Shown: positions 22,818-32,396 of the stretch, in pieces
Layout of the letters: each line of letters begins with the position of its first letter
Position numbering within the stretch: the first letter of the stretch is position 1
Assembly: GCF_907164555.1 (NCBI RefSeq)
Contig: NZ_CAJQZC010000011.1
Span: forward strand, 62,001 to 126,000
Length of the DNA: 64,000 nucleotides
Origin: Paraburkholderia saeva
GTDB taxonomy: Bacteria > Pseudomonadota > Gammaproteobacteria > Burkholderiales > Burkholderiaceae
Direction of reading: 5' to 3'
Translations under genes and position numbers: made by a program
The notes under the pieces: model-generated
Seen by the model: the letters and a program-made list of their open reading frames with translations, nothing else
Told to the model about the DNA's origin: nothing
Databases searched by the model: none

Positions 22818-23888
22818 TCAATGCAGCACGAGCTTCAATGCGGCGAGCAACTGCGCGTTTTCTTCGGCCGATCCGACCGTCAAACGCACACAATTGGCCA
22901 GCAATGGGTGCATTTTACTCACGTTTTTGATCAATACCCGCGCCGTCAGCAGCGTCTCGAACAGGATTGACGCGTCCGGGACACGCACCAGCAGGAAATT
23001 GCCGGCGCTCGGGAACACCTCGGCGCCCGGCAGCGCGGCTACGGCTTCGGCCAGTTTCGTGCGCTGCGCGCGCAGTTCGGCGGCCTGTGAATCGAGCACG
23101 TCGATGTGGTCCAGCAGAAAGCTCGCGGCCGCCTGCGTCAGCACATTCACGTTGTACGGCGGGCGCACCTTGTCGATTTCGTTCAGCCACGTGGAGCGGC
23201 CGGCCAGATAACCGAGCCGGATACCGGCGAGGCCGAGCTTCGACACCGTCCGCATGACGACGACGTTGTCGAACTGGTCGGCGCGCGGCAGCCAGCTTTG
23301 CTGCGCGAACGGCTGATACGCCTCGTCGATCACCACGAGGCTTTTGTTCGCCGCCGCGATGATGCGCTCCATGTCGGCGTCGTCGTAGAGCGTCCCGGTC
23401 GGGTTGTTCGGGTAGGCCAGATAGACGATGGCCGGCTGATGTTCGGCGATTGCGGCAATCATCGCGTCGGCATCGAGCGTCATATCGGGTTTCAGCGGCA
23501 CGCCCACGAACTCAAGATGTGCCAGCTTCGCCGACATCTGGTACATGACGAATCCCGGCACCGGCGCGAGCACTTTCGCGCCCGGCTTCGCGCACGCCAT
23601 CGAGATCATGCTGATGATCTCGTCCGAGCCATTGCCGAGCAGCACGTCGCACGCAGCGGGCGCGCCCATCGCGCGCTTGATCTTTTCGATCAGCGCTTCC
23701 GGACGCGGCGCCGGGTAACGGTTCAGCGCGACGCCAGCCAGGTGTTCACCGAGGTGCGCGGCCAGCACGGGCGGCAGCGAAAACGGGTTTTCCATCGCGT
23801 CCAGCTTGATGAAGCCGGTGGCGTCGGGCACGGGATAGCTCGTCATCGCGAGCACGTCGCGGCGAATGATGTCTTGTGGTGTCGTCAT
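22818..23888 (-). CDS. hisC: histidinol-phosphate aminotransferase
   Basis: 356 aa fold-type I PLP enzyme. LLGNGSDEII binds the cofactor phosphate and the Schiff-base lysine is in MRTVSKLGLAGIRLGYL. It converts imidazole acetol phosphate to histidinol phosphate. Between hisD and hisB. Confidence 0.97.
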   Translation of the reverse strand: MTTPQDIIRRDVLAMTSYPVPDATGFIKLDAMENPFSLPPVLAAHLGEHLAGVALNRYPAPRPEALIEKIKRAMGAPAACDVLLGNGSDEIISMISMACAKPGAKVLAPVPGFVMYQMSAKLAHLEFVGVPLKPDMTLDADAMIAAIAEHQPAIVYLAYPNNPTGTLYDDADMERIIAAANKSLVVIDEAYQPFAQQSWLPRADQFDNVVVMRTVSKLGLAGIRLGYLAGRSTWLNEIDKVRPPYNVNVLTQAAASFLLDHIDVLDSQAAELRAQRTKLAEAVAALPGAEVFPSAGNFLLVRVPDASILFETLLTARVLIKNVSKMHPLLANCVRLTVGSAEENAQLLAALKLVLH

Positions 23889-24005
23889 GGTGGGGTGGGC
23901 TGGCGCACGGCGCGCCAGCCGTACACGGGCGGCATGCGCCGCCCTGGTTGGCCAGTATTCTTCTTGTGGTACCCGCGTGGGTTGCGTTGCTACGCGGTGG
24001 TGCGC

Positions 24006-25328
24006 TCAGCCGTTATGTCTCATCCGGTACTCGGCACTACGCGCATGGGCTGGAAGGCCCTCGCCGTATGCCAGTTCCGCCGCGATCTCGCCCAAGGTCT
24101 GCGCGCCTTCCGCACTGACCTCGATCACGCTCGACCGCTTGAAGAAATCATAGACGCCGAGCGGCGACGAGAACCGTGCGGTACGAGACGTAGGGAGCAC
24201 GTGATTCGGCCCCGCGCAGTAGTCGCCGAGGCTTTCGCTCGTGTAGCGGCCAAGGAAGATCGCGCCAGCGTGACGGATCAGCTTGCCCCATTGATGCGGC
24301 TCGAGCGCGGAGATTTCCAGATGCTCCGGTGCAATGTCGTTCGCGATCGCGCAGGCTTCGGCCATGTCGCGCACCTTGATCAGCGCGCCGCGGCCTTCGA
24401 GCGATGCGCGGATCACGTCCTGACGCGGCATGGTGGGCAGCAGTTCGTCGATCGCTTCCTTCACGCGCGCGATGAACGCGTCGTCCGGACACAGCAGGAT
24501 CGACTGTGCGAGTTCGTCGTGTTCGGCCTGCGAGAACAGGTCCATTGCGACCCAGCGCGGGTCGGTGGTGCCGTCGCACAGCACGAGGATTTCCGACGGG
24601 CCGGCGATCATGTCGATGCCGACCGTGCCGAACACGCGACGCTTCGCCGAAGCGACATAGGCGTTGCCCGGGCCGCAGATCTTGTCGACGGGCGGCACGG
24701 TTTGCGTGCCGTACGCCAGCGCGGCCACGGCCTGCGCGCCGCCGATCGTAAACACACGATCGACGCCACCCAAAAGCGCTGCCGCCAGCACGAGCGGGTT
24801 CTTCACGCCGTCCGGCGTAGGCACGACCATGACGATCTCGCGCACGCCGGCGACGCGCGCCGGAATCGCGTTCATCAGCACCGACGACGGATACGCCGCC
24901 TTGCCGCCCGGCACATAGATGCCCGCGCGGTCGAGCGGCGTGACCTTCTGTCCTAGCACGGTGCCGTCGGCTTCCGTGTACTGCCAGCTATGACTGCCGC
25001 ATTCGATTTTCTGCTTCTCGTGATACCCGCGCACCCGTGCGGCGGCCGCTTCGAGCGCCGCGCGGCGCTTCGGCTCCAGACCTTCGAGTGCGGCTTCAAG
25101 TTCCGACATCGGCAGTTCCAGCGCGGCGACGCTCTTCGCGTCGAGCCGGTCGAAGCGGTTCGTGTAGTCGAGCACGGCGGCATCGCCGCGCGACTTCACG
25201 TCGGCCAGAATCTGCGCGACCGAGCGCTCGATCACTTCGTCCTCGCTCGCCTCGAACGCGAGCACCGCGTGCAGCGCCTTGCGAAAATCGGCGGCGCTGG
25301 AATCGAGTTTGCGAATCTTGATAGACAT
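24006..25328 (-). CDS. hisD: histidinol dehydrogenase
   Basis: 440 aa zinc enzyme that makes the last two oxidations to histidine. Recognisable by GPGNAYVASAKRRVFG, the PAGPSEI-like IAGPSEILVLCDG and a histidine pair in LFSQAEHDELAQSIL. The end has EHLEISALEPHQWGKLIRHAGA and GPNHVLPTS. Normal length. Confidence 0.98.
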   Translation of the reverse strand: MSIKIRKLDSSAADFRKALHAVLAFEASEDEVIERSVAQILADVKSRGDAAVLDYTNRFDRLDAKSVAALELPMSELEAALEGLEPKRRAALEAAAARVRGYHEKQKIECGSHSWQYTEADGTVLGQKVTPLDRAGIYVPGGKAAYPSSVLMNAIPARVAGVREIVMVVPTPDGVKNPLVLAAALLGGVDRVFTIGGAQAVAALAYGTQTVPPVDKICGPGNAYVASAKRRVFGTVGIDMIAGPSEILVLCDGTTDPRWVAMDLFSQAEHDELAQSILLCPDDAFIARVKEAIDELLPTMPRQDVIRASLEGRGALIKVRDMAEACAIANDIAPEHLEISALEPHQWGKLIRHAGAIFLGRYTSESLGDYCAGPNHVLPTSRTARFSSPLGVYDFFKRSSVIEVSAEGAQTLGEIAAELAYGEGLPAHARSAEYRMRHNG

Positions 25329-25451
25329 ACGGGTATCCGTTTCGGTAAAGCGCGTGTACTGCTCGTGCGGGTTCTTCAGATGCTGCGCGGTGTTGCTCGT
25401 TAAGTCATGTGTTGCGTGATGCGATATATCGTCTGCGGTTGAACGCCTGCG

Positions 25452-26150
25452 TCACGCGGCCGCGTGATGACTGCGCGACGCGCGTTCGAACGCATCGAGA
25501 ATCGGACGTAGTGCCGCGCGCTTGAGCTTCAGCGCCGCCTGATTCACGACCAGGCGCGACGAGATCTGCATGATCTCCTCGACTTCAACCAGGTTGTTCG
25601 CGCGCAGCGTGCCGCCCGAACTCACCAGATCGACGATCGCATCGGCGAGACCGACGAGCGGCGCCAGTTCCATCGATCCATACAGCTTGATCAGGTCGAC
25701 GTGCACGCCCTTCGCTGCAAAATGCTCGCGCGCCGTTTCGACGTACTTCGTGGCCACGCGCAGACGCGCGCCCTGGCGCACGGCGCTCGCGTAATCGAAG
25801 CCGCCCTTCACCGCCACCGACATCCGGCAACGCGCGATATCCAGATCGATCGGCTGGTACAGGCCGCTGCCGCCGTGTTCGAGCAGCACGTCCTTGCCGG
25901 CCACGCCGAAATCGGCGGCGCCGTATTCGACGTACGTCGGCACGTCGGTGGCGCGCACGATGATGACGCGCACGTTCGGATCGTTCGTCGGCAGGATCAG
26001 CTTGCGGGACGTTTCAGGATCTTCGGTGACCTCGATGCCGGCCGCGGCAAGCAACGGCACGGTTTCTTCGAAGATACGCCCTTTCGACAGCGCGAGCGTC
26101 AGCGGCGCGTTCACCGCCGGCGACGAAGACGTCTGGGGCACGGAACTCAT
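25452..26150 (-). CDS. hisG: ATP phosphoribosyltransferase (short form)
   Basis: 232 aa, catalytic short-form HisG (NAPLTLALSKGRIFEETVPLL, later DLVSSGGTLRANNLVEVEEI). Short HisG lacks the regulatory domain and normally works with HisZ, which is not in this window. The ATG overlaps the murA stop (ATGA), so histidine synthesis and peptidoglycan precursor genes are coupled at this junction. First step of the pathway. Confidence 0.96.
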   Translation of the reverse strand: MSSVPQTSSSPAVNAPLTLALSKGRIFEETVPLLAAAGIEVTEDPETSRKLILPTNDPNVRVIIVRATDVPTYVEYGAADFGVAGKDVLLEHGGSGLYQPIDLDIARCRMSVAVKGGFDYASAVRQGARLRVATKYVETAREHFAAKGVHVDLIKLYGSMELAPLVGLADAIVDLVSSGGTLRANNLVEVEEIMQISSRLVVNQAALKLKRAALRPILDAFERASRSHHAAA

Positions 26151-27409
26151 GCCTGGCTCCCGTGGATACGGCTCACCTTCGCGCCGACGGCCGTCAGCTT
26201 GGTTTCCATCCGGTCGTAGCCGCGATCCAGGTGATAGATGCGGTCGATCAGCGTTTCGCCATCGGCGCACAGGCCCGCGATCACGAGACTCGCCGACGCG
26301 CGCAGATCGGTCGCCATCACCTTCGCGCCCGACAGCTGGTCGACCCCGTTCACGAGCGCCGTGTTGCCGTCGATCGTGATGTTCGCGCCGAGACGGTTCA
26401 GTTCCTGCACGTGCATGAAGCGGTTCTCGAAGATCGTTTCGACAACCTGCGACGTGCCGTTCGCAATCGTGTTGAGCGCCATGAACTGCGCCTGCATGTC
26501 GGTCGGGAACGCCGGATACTCCGACGTGCGCACGCCCACGGCATTTGGACGCTGGCTCATCTTCACGCGCATCCAGTCGTCGCCTTCCTCGATCGTGACG
26601 CCGGCTTCGCGCAGCTTTTCCGTCACGGCTTCGAGAATCAGCGGACGCACGTGGCGCAGCACCACATCGCCGCCCGCCGCCGCGACCGCGCACAGGAACG
26701 TGCCCGCCTCGATACGATCCGGAATGACCGTGTGCTTCGCGCCGTGCAGCTTCTCGACGCCCTGGATGACCAGACGATCCGTGCCGATGCCTTCGATCTG
26801 CGCGCCCATCGCGACGAGCAGTTGCGCCAGATCGCCCACTTCCGGCTCGCGCGCCGCGTTCTCGATCACTGTTTCGCCTTCGGCGAGCACGGCGGCCATC
26901 AGCAGGTTTTCCGTGCCGGTGACGGTGATCATGTCCGTGACGATGCGCGCGCCCTTCAGACGCTTCGCGCGCGCTTCGATAAAGCCGTGTTCGATGTTGA
27001 TCTCGGCGCCCATCGCCTGCAGGCCCTTGATGTGCTGGTCGACCGGACGCGCGCCGATGGCGCAGCCGCCCGGCAGCGACACCTTTGCTTCGCCGAAACG
27101 CGCGAGGAGCGGCCCGAGCACGAGAATCGACGCACGCATCGTCTTCACGAGTTCATACGGCGCGACGAGGTTATTCACATTCGATGCGTCGAGCGCGACA
27201 CGGCCGCCGCTTTCTTCGGTGCGCATGCCCATCTGGCGCAACAGCTTCAGCATCGTGCGCACGTCCTGCAGGTCGGGCACGTTGTCGAGATGAACCGGAT
27301 CGGCGCTCAGCAAGCCTGCGCACAGGATCGGCAATGCCGCGTTCTTTGCACCGGAGACAACGATCTCACCCGCGAGCCGCTGGCCCCCAACGATAACGAG
27401 TTTGTCCAT
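26147..27409 (-). CDS. murA: UDP-N-acetylglucosamine 1-carboxyvinyltransferase
   Basis: 420 aa. First step of peptidoglycan precursor synthesis, transferring enolpyruvate to UDP-GlcNAc. Active-site cysteine 116 in LPGGCAIGARPVDQH (the fosfomycin target) and the N-terminal SGAKNAALPIL binding motif are intact. The start at 27409 (MDKLVIVGGQRLAG) is the conserved one. Placed after ibaG as in many proteobacteria. Confidence 0.97.
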   Translation of the reverse strand: MDKLVIVGGQRLAGEIVVSGAKNAALPILCAGLLSADPVHLDNVPDLQDVRTMLKLLRQMGMRTEESGGRVALDASNVNNLVAPYELVKTMRASILVLGPLLARFGEAKVSLPGGCAIGARPVDQHIKGLQAMGAEINIEHGFIEARAKRLKGARIVTDMITVTGTENLLMAAVLAEGETVIENAAREPEVGDLAQLLVAMGAQIEGIGTDRLVIQGVEKLHGAKHTVIPDRIEAGTFLCAVAAAGGDVVLRHVRPLILEAVTEKLREAGVTIEEGDDWMRVKMSQRPNAVGVRTSEYPAFPTDMQAQFMALNTIANGTSQVVETIFENRFMHVQELNRLGANITIDGNTALVNGVDQLSGAKVMATDLRASASLVIAGLCADGETLIDRIYHLDRGYDRMETKLTAVGAKVSRIHGSQA

Positions 27410-27520
27410 GCCTGTCTGTTCCTGATCTGCCCGGACCTGTGCCGGAGCTGCCTGGTTGATGATGGCGGCGCCGCTACCGGCGCCGCGTGTTTCTTGAGTA
27501 ATTCGCACTGACTTTCCAGA

Positions 27521-27760
27521 TTACGCGTTTTGCCATTCGGCGGGCGTCAGCGTCTTCATGCTGAGCGCGTGAATTTCCTGTTTCATGCGGTCGCCGAGCG
27601 CCGCATAAACGAGTTGATGGCGCTGGATCAAACGCTTGCCTTCGAAGCTCGGCGATACGATCGTCGCAAAGAAATGCTGACCGTCGCCTTCGACTTCGAG
27701 ATGCTCGCATGCGAGCCCATTGGCGATGTAGTTCTTGACCTGTTCGGGAGTCGGCAACAT
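27521..27760 (-). CDS. ibaG: BolA-family protein IbaG
   Basis: 79 aa. Contains the BolA-like fold with GDGQHFFATIVSPSFEGKRLIQRHQLVY and HALSMKTLTPAEW. A good ribosome site (gagga) precedes the ATG at 27760. BolA/IbaG proteins pair with monothiol glutaredoxins in iron-sulfur cluster handling and affect the envelope. The mla-ibaG-murA order is the same as in enterics, supporting the name. Confidence 0.9.
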   Translation of the reverse strand: MLPTPEQVKNYIANGLACEHLEVEGDGQHFFATIVSPSFEGKRLIQRHQLVYAALGDRMKQEIHALSMKTLTPAEWQNA

Positions 27761-27773
27761 GGAATGCTCCTCG

Positions 27774-28538
27774 TCAGTGGCGCAGCTTGTAGCCGGTTGC
27801 GAGCATGCGCAACGCCAGCACAGCCAGCACCACAAAGAAACCGCTGACAATCGCGAGGCTCACGAGCGGATTGATATCCGACATCCCGAAGAAACCGTAG
27901 CGAAAGCCGTCGATCATGTAGAAAAAAGGATTCAGCCGCGATACTTCGCGCCATACCGGCGGCAGCGTGTGCGTCGAGTAGAACACGCCCGAGAGGAACG
28001 TGAGCGGCGTGATCAGGAAGTTCTGGAACGTCGCGAGCTGGTCGAACTTCTCGGCCCAGATACCGGCGATCAGGCCAAGCGTCGCGAGAATCGCCGCGCC
28101 GAGCAGCGCAAACGCGACGATGTAGAACGGCGCCACGAAGCTGACCGGAATGAAGCACACGGTCACGACAAACACGCCGAAGCCGACCGCGAGGCCACGC
28201 ACGAGCGCCGCCAGCACGTAGGCGCCGAACATCTCGCCATGCGAGAGCGGCGGCAGCAGCACGAACACGAGATTGCCGGTGATCTTCGACTGGATCAGCG
28301 AGGAAGAGCTGTTCGCGAACGCGTTCTGCAGCACACTCATCATCACGAGACCGGGAATCAGAAAGCTCGTGTAGCCGACGCCCGGATACACCTGAACGTG
28401 ATCGCGCAGCGCGTGGCCGAAGATCGTCAGATACAGCAGCGCGGTCACGACCGGCGCGAGCACGGTTTGAAACGCGACCTTCCAGAACCGCAGGATTTCC
28501 TTGTAGAACAGCGTACTGAATCCGCTATAGCCGCTCAT
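27774..28538 (-). CDS. ABC-2 type transporter permease (YadH-like)
   Basis: 254 aa, six predicted membrane helices after a basic N-terminal helix (FSTLFYKEILRFWKVAFQTVLAPVV). The pattern LVFVLLPPLSHGEMFGAYVLAALVRG is characteristic of ABC-2 exporters of the YadH/NodJ group. The start overlaps the stop of the ATPase gene (ATGA). Substrate unknown; context beside lipid-transport and cell-wall genes suggests an envelope role. Confidence 0.92.
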   Translation of the reverse strand: MSGYSGFSTLFYKEILRFWKVAFQTVLAPVVTALLYLTIFGHALRDHVQVYPGVGYTSFLIPGLVMMSVLQNAFANSSSSLIQSKITGNLVFVLLPPLSHGEMFGAYVLAALVRGLAVGFGVFVVTVCFIPVSFVAPFYIVAFALLGAAILATLGLIAGIWAEKFDQLATFQNFLITPLTFLSGVFYSTHTLPPVWREVSRLNPFFYMIDGFRYGFFGMSDINPLVSLAIVSGFFVVLAVLALRMLATGYKLRH

Positions 28539-29461
28539 GCCAGCCCCTCGATCACTTCCGGACCGTTCATCACCTGAACAAATACGTCTTCGAGATCCGC
28601 CTTGCGGACCTCGATTTCTTCGAATGTGCAGCCTGCCGCGCGGCACTGCGCGAGAATCTTCTCGACGTCGTCATAGCTCGCGAGGCGCAGCAGATGCTGG
28701 CGACCGTGCACGTTGCCCGGATCGACTTCGAGCGGCCACAGGTCGGCCGGCAACGCGCCTGTAGCAAATCGCACGTAAAGCTGCAGGCCGGCGAAGCGCT
28801 GCAGCAGCGTGCTCGTGCGTTCGAGCGCGACGACTTCACCGCGACGCAGCATCGCGATGCGATCGCACAGCGATTCGGCTTCTTCCAGATAGTGCGTGGT
28901 CAGCACGATCGTGTGGCCTTCGCGATTCAGACGCGAGATGAACTTCCACAGTGTCTGGCGCAGTTCGACGTCGACCCCGGCGGTCGGCTCGTCGAGCACG
29001 ATCACGGGCGGACGGTGCACGAGCGCCTGCGCAACGAGGACGCGCCGCTTCATGCCGCCCGACAGCGCACGCATGTTGGCGTCGGCTTTTTCGGTGAGGT
29101 CGAGGTTGGCCATCACTTCGTCGATCCACGCGTCGTTATTGCGCAGGCCGTAGTAGCCGGACTGGATGCGCAGCGTCTCGCGCACGGTGAAGAACGGATC
29201 GAACACGAGTTCCTGCGGCACGACGCCGAGCGCGCGGCGCGCTTCGCGGAAATCGTCGACCACGTCATGGCCGCGCACCGCGATGTTGCCTTCGTCGGCA
29301 CGCGCGAGGCCCGCGAGGATGCTGATAAGCGTTGTCTTGCCCGCGCCGTTCGGACCGAGCAGTCCGAAAAACTCACCTTCTTCGACTGTGAAATTGACGC
29401 CCTTGAGCGCCTGCAGATCCTTGTAGCGTTTCTTGACGTTACGAATTTCTATGGCTGGCAT
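28535..29461 (-). CDS. ABC transporter ATPase (YadG-like)
   Basis: 308 aa, the same length as E. coli YadG. Walker A GPNGAGKTTL, signature LSGGMKRRVLVAQAL and Walker B VIVLDEPTAGVD are complete. The C-terminal domain after the nucleotide-binding core is the extra region of this subfamily. Partner of the permease gene immediately downstream. A TATAAT at 29557-29562 suggests its own promoter. Confidence 0.93.
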   Translation of the reverse strand: MPAIEIRNVKKRYKDLQALKGVNFTVEEGEFFGLLGPNGAGKTTLISILAGLARADEGNIAVRGHDVVDDFREARRALGVVPQELVFDPFFTVRETLRIQSGYYGLRNNDAWIDEVMANLDLTEKADANMRALSGGMKRRVLVAQALVHRPPVIVLDEPTAGVDVELRQTLWKFISRLNREGHTIVLTTHYLEEAESLCDRIAMLRRGEVVALERTSTLLQRFAGLQLYVRFATGALPADLWPLEVDPGNVHGRQHLLRLASYDDVEKILAQCRAAGCTFEEIEVRKADLEDVFVQVMNGPEVIEGLA

Positions 29462-29556
29462 GACTGTGCGCCGCTTTGGCAACGGCGCCGTATGGGTGCT
29501 AGGGATGCGGGGAAATGCGGGAATTGGGGCCGGTTGCAAGCCCCAAAAAACGTTTG

Positions 29557-29562
29557 ATTATA
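29557..29562 (-). promoter_or_regulatory. -10 element before the YadG-like gene
   Basis: Minus-strand sequence GCCCTATAATCAAACG holds a consensus TATAAT about 95 bases before the ATPase start, with a TTGGC-like -35 about 16 bases further up. The same GCCCTATAATC string appears at the mla promoter (34021). Confidence 0.45.
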
Positions 29563-29619
29563 GGGCAAAGTGTGACCGGCCAACCTGGCCCCGCAGAAGC
29601 GGGGGCGACGCGTTGAGCG

Positions 29620-29952
29620 TCAATGTCGCGCGGACAGGAGGGTATCGACGCCGTACGCTTGCGCGAGACTGGCGAGACCAGCCGGCAGATTGATGATGTC
29701 GAGCGAGGTACCACGGGCGCTCGCCGCACGCTGCCATGCGAGCAGCACGGCAAGCGCGGATGAGTCGAACTGGGCGAGCGGCGCGCAGTCGACGCTGGTC
29801 GCGCCGCCTGCGATGCGGGCGAGACCCGCCGCGAGCGCGGCTTTCGCGCTGGCGTGGGTCAGCGTCGTGCCGGTTTCGAAGCGGCTCGCCGAAAGGCCCG
29901 CCGTCGGGCCCGTAGCAGCAGCGCTCGCCGAGCGGTTCACGACGTCGCTCAC
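29620..29952 (-). CDS. mlaB: STAS-domain protein MlaB
   Basis: 110 aa STAS domain with the conserved phospho-site-like serines in LAQFDSSALAVLLAWQRAA. Cytoplasmic subunit that stabilises the MlaFE ABC transporter, part of the Mla retrograde phospholipid pathway. The start overlaps mlaC (ATGA). Last gene of the mla set. Confidence 0.9.
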   Translation of the reverse strand: MSDVVNRSASAAATGPTAGLSASRFETGTTLTHASAKAALAAGLARIAGGATSVDCAPLAQFDSSALAVLLAWQRAASARGTSLDIINLPAGLASLAQAYGVDTLLSARH

Positions 29953-30578
29953 GACGCCTTGCCCGCGGCCAGTTGCTGGTTACGCTGCGTGAGGAACTGG
30001 ATCAGTCCGTCCACGCCCTTCTGCTGGATCTGCTCGTTGAACTGCTGCTGGTACGCCTGGATCAGCCACGCGCCAAGCACATTGATGTCATAGACACGCC
30101 AGCCCTGCGGCGTCTTGTAGAGACGATAGTCGAGTTCGATCGGCTGGCCGTTGTTCATCACCACCGAGCGCACCACGACGTCGGTATCGTCAGGATTGGC
30201 GCGGAACGGCTTGTACTGGATCTGCTGGTCCTTCACCTGGGCCAGCGCACCCGAATACGTGCGGATCAGCAGCATCTTGAACTGCTCGACGATCTGCGTT
30301 TGCTGCTCGGGCGTCGCCGTGCGCCAGTTGCGGCCCATCGCAAGTTGCGTCGTGCGGCGGAAATCCGTGTATGGCAGGATTTTTTCGTTGACGAGCTTCG
30401 TGATGTGGCCGATGTCGCCGGCCTGGATCGACTTGTCGCTGCGCACGGCGTCCATCACCTGGTCGGTGGCGGTCTTGATCATGCCGTCGGGCGAGCTGGT
30501 ATCGACAGTTTGCGCAAACCCGCCCGTACTGAACGAAAAGAATGCAGCAAACAACGGAATCAGAAAGAATTTTTTCAT
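29949..30578 (-). CDS. mlaC: periplasmic phospholipid-binding protein MlaC
   Basis: 209 aa with a signal peptide (MKKFFLIPLFAAFFSFSTGGFA). The Ttg2D/MlaC domain is recognised by KILPYTDFRRTTQLAMGRNWRTATPEQ and LLIRTYSGAL. It carries phospholipid between outer-membrane MlaA and the inner-membrane MlaFEDB complex. Start 30578 is chosen because the signal peptide begins there. Confidence 0.96.
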   Translation of the reverse strand: MKKFFLIPLFAAFFSFSTGGFAQTVDTSSPDGMIKTATDQVMDAVRSDKSIQAGDIGHITKLVNEKILPYTDFRRTTQLAMGRNWRTATPEQQTQIVEQFKMLLIRTYSGALAQVKDQQIQYKPFRANPDDTDVVVRSVVMNNGQPIELDYRLYKTPQGWRVYDINVLGAWLIQAYQQQFNEQIQQKGVDGLIQFLTQRNQQLAAGKAS

Positions 30579-30710
30579 TTCAAGCCCTGCGTTAAAAATT
30601 ACGGCAACCTTTTGAGCTGACGATAGCACGCGAGTTCATCCGCAATCCATCGTGAAACTGCGAGAGTCGTTTCCAGGTGTTACGGAGCCCGACTCCCACA
30701 ACACAACAAC

Positions 30711-31718
30711 TCAGCGCAGCCGGAACGACGGGAAATTCAGCTTTGGCGGCACGATCTGCCCAGCCGGCACCTGGGTTTCCGGACCACCCGGGCCCTGATT
30801 TTCGCCTTCCGCGCCCGATGCGGGCACGGAAGGCGCTGCGCTCGGCGCAAGGCCATTGAGCGCCGCGCCGCCGGAAGCAGCCGGCACACCCGAAGGCGTC
30901 GCGCCGCTCGCCGGCGCGGGCGTGGCCGCAGCACCGGCTGCCGGCCCCGTCGCGCTACCTTCATCGACATCCTCGTACTTCGGCAACGGCGCACTGTCGC
31001 CATAATCCGGCACACCGGCACCCGCCGCCGCGGACGAGTCATCCGAAATCAGATAGCGGCGACGTTGCAGGTACGCGTTACGCACGAACGAATACTTGTC
31101 GAGCGCGGCGCCCTCGAGCACGTCGCTCGCGCCGAGCAGATTGGCGCGCGTGCTGACAATGTTCAGACCGTACAGCGCCCAGCTCAGGCCATCCGGATGA
31201 ATGTACGAGAGCGGATTCACATAATAGTTACCCACCGAGCCGACCGCATCGCGCACCGTGCTCGGGCCAAACAGCGGCAGCACCAGATACGGACCCGGCG
31301 GCACGCCGTAATGCCCCATCGTAAGCCCGAGATCCTGATTGTGCTTCGGCAGCTTCGCGAGCGTCGCCACGTCGAACAGGCCGCCCACGCCGAAGGTCGT
31401 GTTGATCACGATCCGCATGATGTCCTCGACACCATCCGTGATCTTCAGCTGCAGCAGGTTGTTCGCTGCGGTGTACACATCGCCGATATTCGAGAAGAAG
31501 TTGGTGATGCTGTCACGCAGCGGCTGCGGCGTGATGTACACATAGCCCTGCGCAACCGGTTTCAGCGCGTACTGGTCGACCTTGTCGTTGAATGTGAAGA
31601 TCGTCCGGTTGAAGCCTTCCAGCGGGTCTTCCTTTGTGGGCGTCTGGACGGTTGCACATCCCGTCAGCGTCGCCGCCGTCAGCGCAAGCGTGAGCGTGCG
31701 AGCGCGCATGGTCTTCAT
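30711..31718 (-). CDS. mlaA: outer-membrane lipoprotein MlaA (VacJ) with C-terminal extension
   Basis: 335 aa. Lipobox LTGC at about residue 21. The VacJ domain (DPLEGFNRTIFTFNDKVDQY; LPLFGPSTVRDAVGSVGNYY) occupies the first about 240 residues. Beyond that lies an unusual Ala/Pro/Gly-rich low-complexity tail of about 95 residues, ending with FPSFRLR. MlaA removes misplaced phospholipid from the outer leaflet and hands it to MlaC. Co-transcribed with mlaD, whose product also has a low-complexity tail. Confidence 0.95.
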   Translation of the reverse strand: MKTMRARTLTLALTAATLTGCATVQTPTKEDPLEGFNRTIFTFNDKVDQYALKPVAQGYVYITPQPLRDSITNFFSNIGDVYTAANNLLQLKITDGVEDIMRIVINTTFGVGGLFDVATLAKLPKHNQDLGLTMGHYGVPPGPYLVLPLFGPSTVRDAVGSVGNYYVNPLSYIHPDGLSWALYGLNIVSTRANLLGASDVLEGAALDKYSFVRNAYLQRRRYLISDDSSAAAGAGVPDYGDSAPLPKYEDVDEGSATGPAAGAAATPAPASGATPSGVPAASGGAALNGLAPSAAPSVPASGAEGENQGPGGPETQVPAGQIVPPKLNFPSFRLR

Positions 31719-31729
31719 TTTTATTCTCC

Positions 31730-32308
31730 TTATTGGCCTGCCGCGCCGGAGGCGGGCGATGCCGGCACCGGTGACGCAACAGCCGGGGCGGCCGGCATCG
31801 CCGGTGACGGCGCCGCAGCCGCGCCGGCGGACGAGCCCGCCTTCGACGCGCCGGAGTCCGCCGCCTTGCTATACAGGAACTGTCCGATCAGGTTTTCCAG
31901 CACGATCGCCGACTGCGTCATCGCGATCGTGTCGCCGGCCTTCAGCATTTCGCTGTCGCCGCCCGGCTCCAGCCCGATGTACTGCTCGCCGAGCAGGCCC
32001 GACGTCAGGATCTTGGCGGAGGTGTCTTTCGGAAACGGGTATTGACGGTCGATATCGATCGTAACGACAGCCTGATAGGCGTTGCTGTCAAAACCGATCG
32101 ACTCGACACGGCCGACGGTCACGCCCGCGCTCTTCACCGGCGCACGCGGCTTCAATCCGCCGATGTTGTCGAACTTGAGCTTGACCGGGTAAGTCGCCTG
32201 AAACGAAAACGAGCTCATGTTGCCAGCCTTCAGCGCGAGGAACAGCAACGCCACGAAACCCAGCACCACGAACAGGCCAACCCAGAAGTCGAGAGCAGTT
32301 TTTTTCAT
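31730..32308 (-). CDS. mlaD: MCE-family lipid-binding protein MlaD
   Basis: 192 aa. N-terminal anchor (TALDFWVGLFVVLGFVALLF), then the MCE domain (FDNIGGLKPRAPVKSAGVTVG; ILTSGLLGEQYIGLEPGG). The C-terminal about 45 residues are Ala/Pro/Ser-rich. MlaD hexamer forms the lipid channel on top of MlaFE. The start at 32308 is the family start; an ATG two codons upstream (32314) is an alternative. Confidence 0.95.
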   Translation of the reverse strand: MKKTALDFWVGLFVVLGFVALLFLALKAGNMSSFSFQATYPVKLKFDNIGGLKPRAPVKSAGVTVGRVESIGFDSNAYQAVVTIDIDRQYPFPKDTSAKILTSGLLGEQYIGLEPGGDSEMLKAGDTIAMTQSAIVLENLIGQFLYSKAADSGASKAGSSAGAAAAPSPAMPAAPAVASPVPASPASGAAGQ

Positions 32309-32396
32309 CGTCATCCCAAAGAGAATCCGCCGCCGCGCGACGCGTCCGCGCGGCACGCCGAATGCGCGCCGCCCCGCGGATGCATCCCGTGCGGTC

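Noticed and set aside
23106..24956. A 616-codon plus-strand frame across hisC and hisD
   Set aside because: Antisense to two well-supported his genes, with shadow-like composition.
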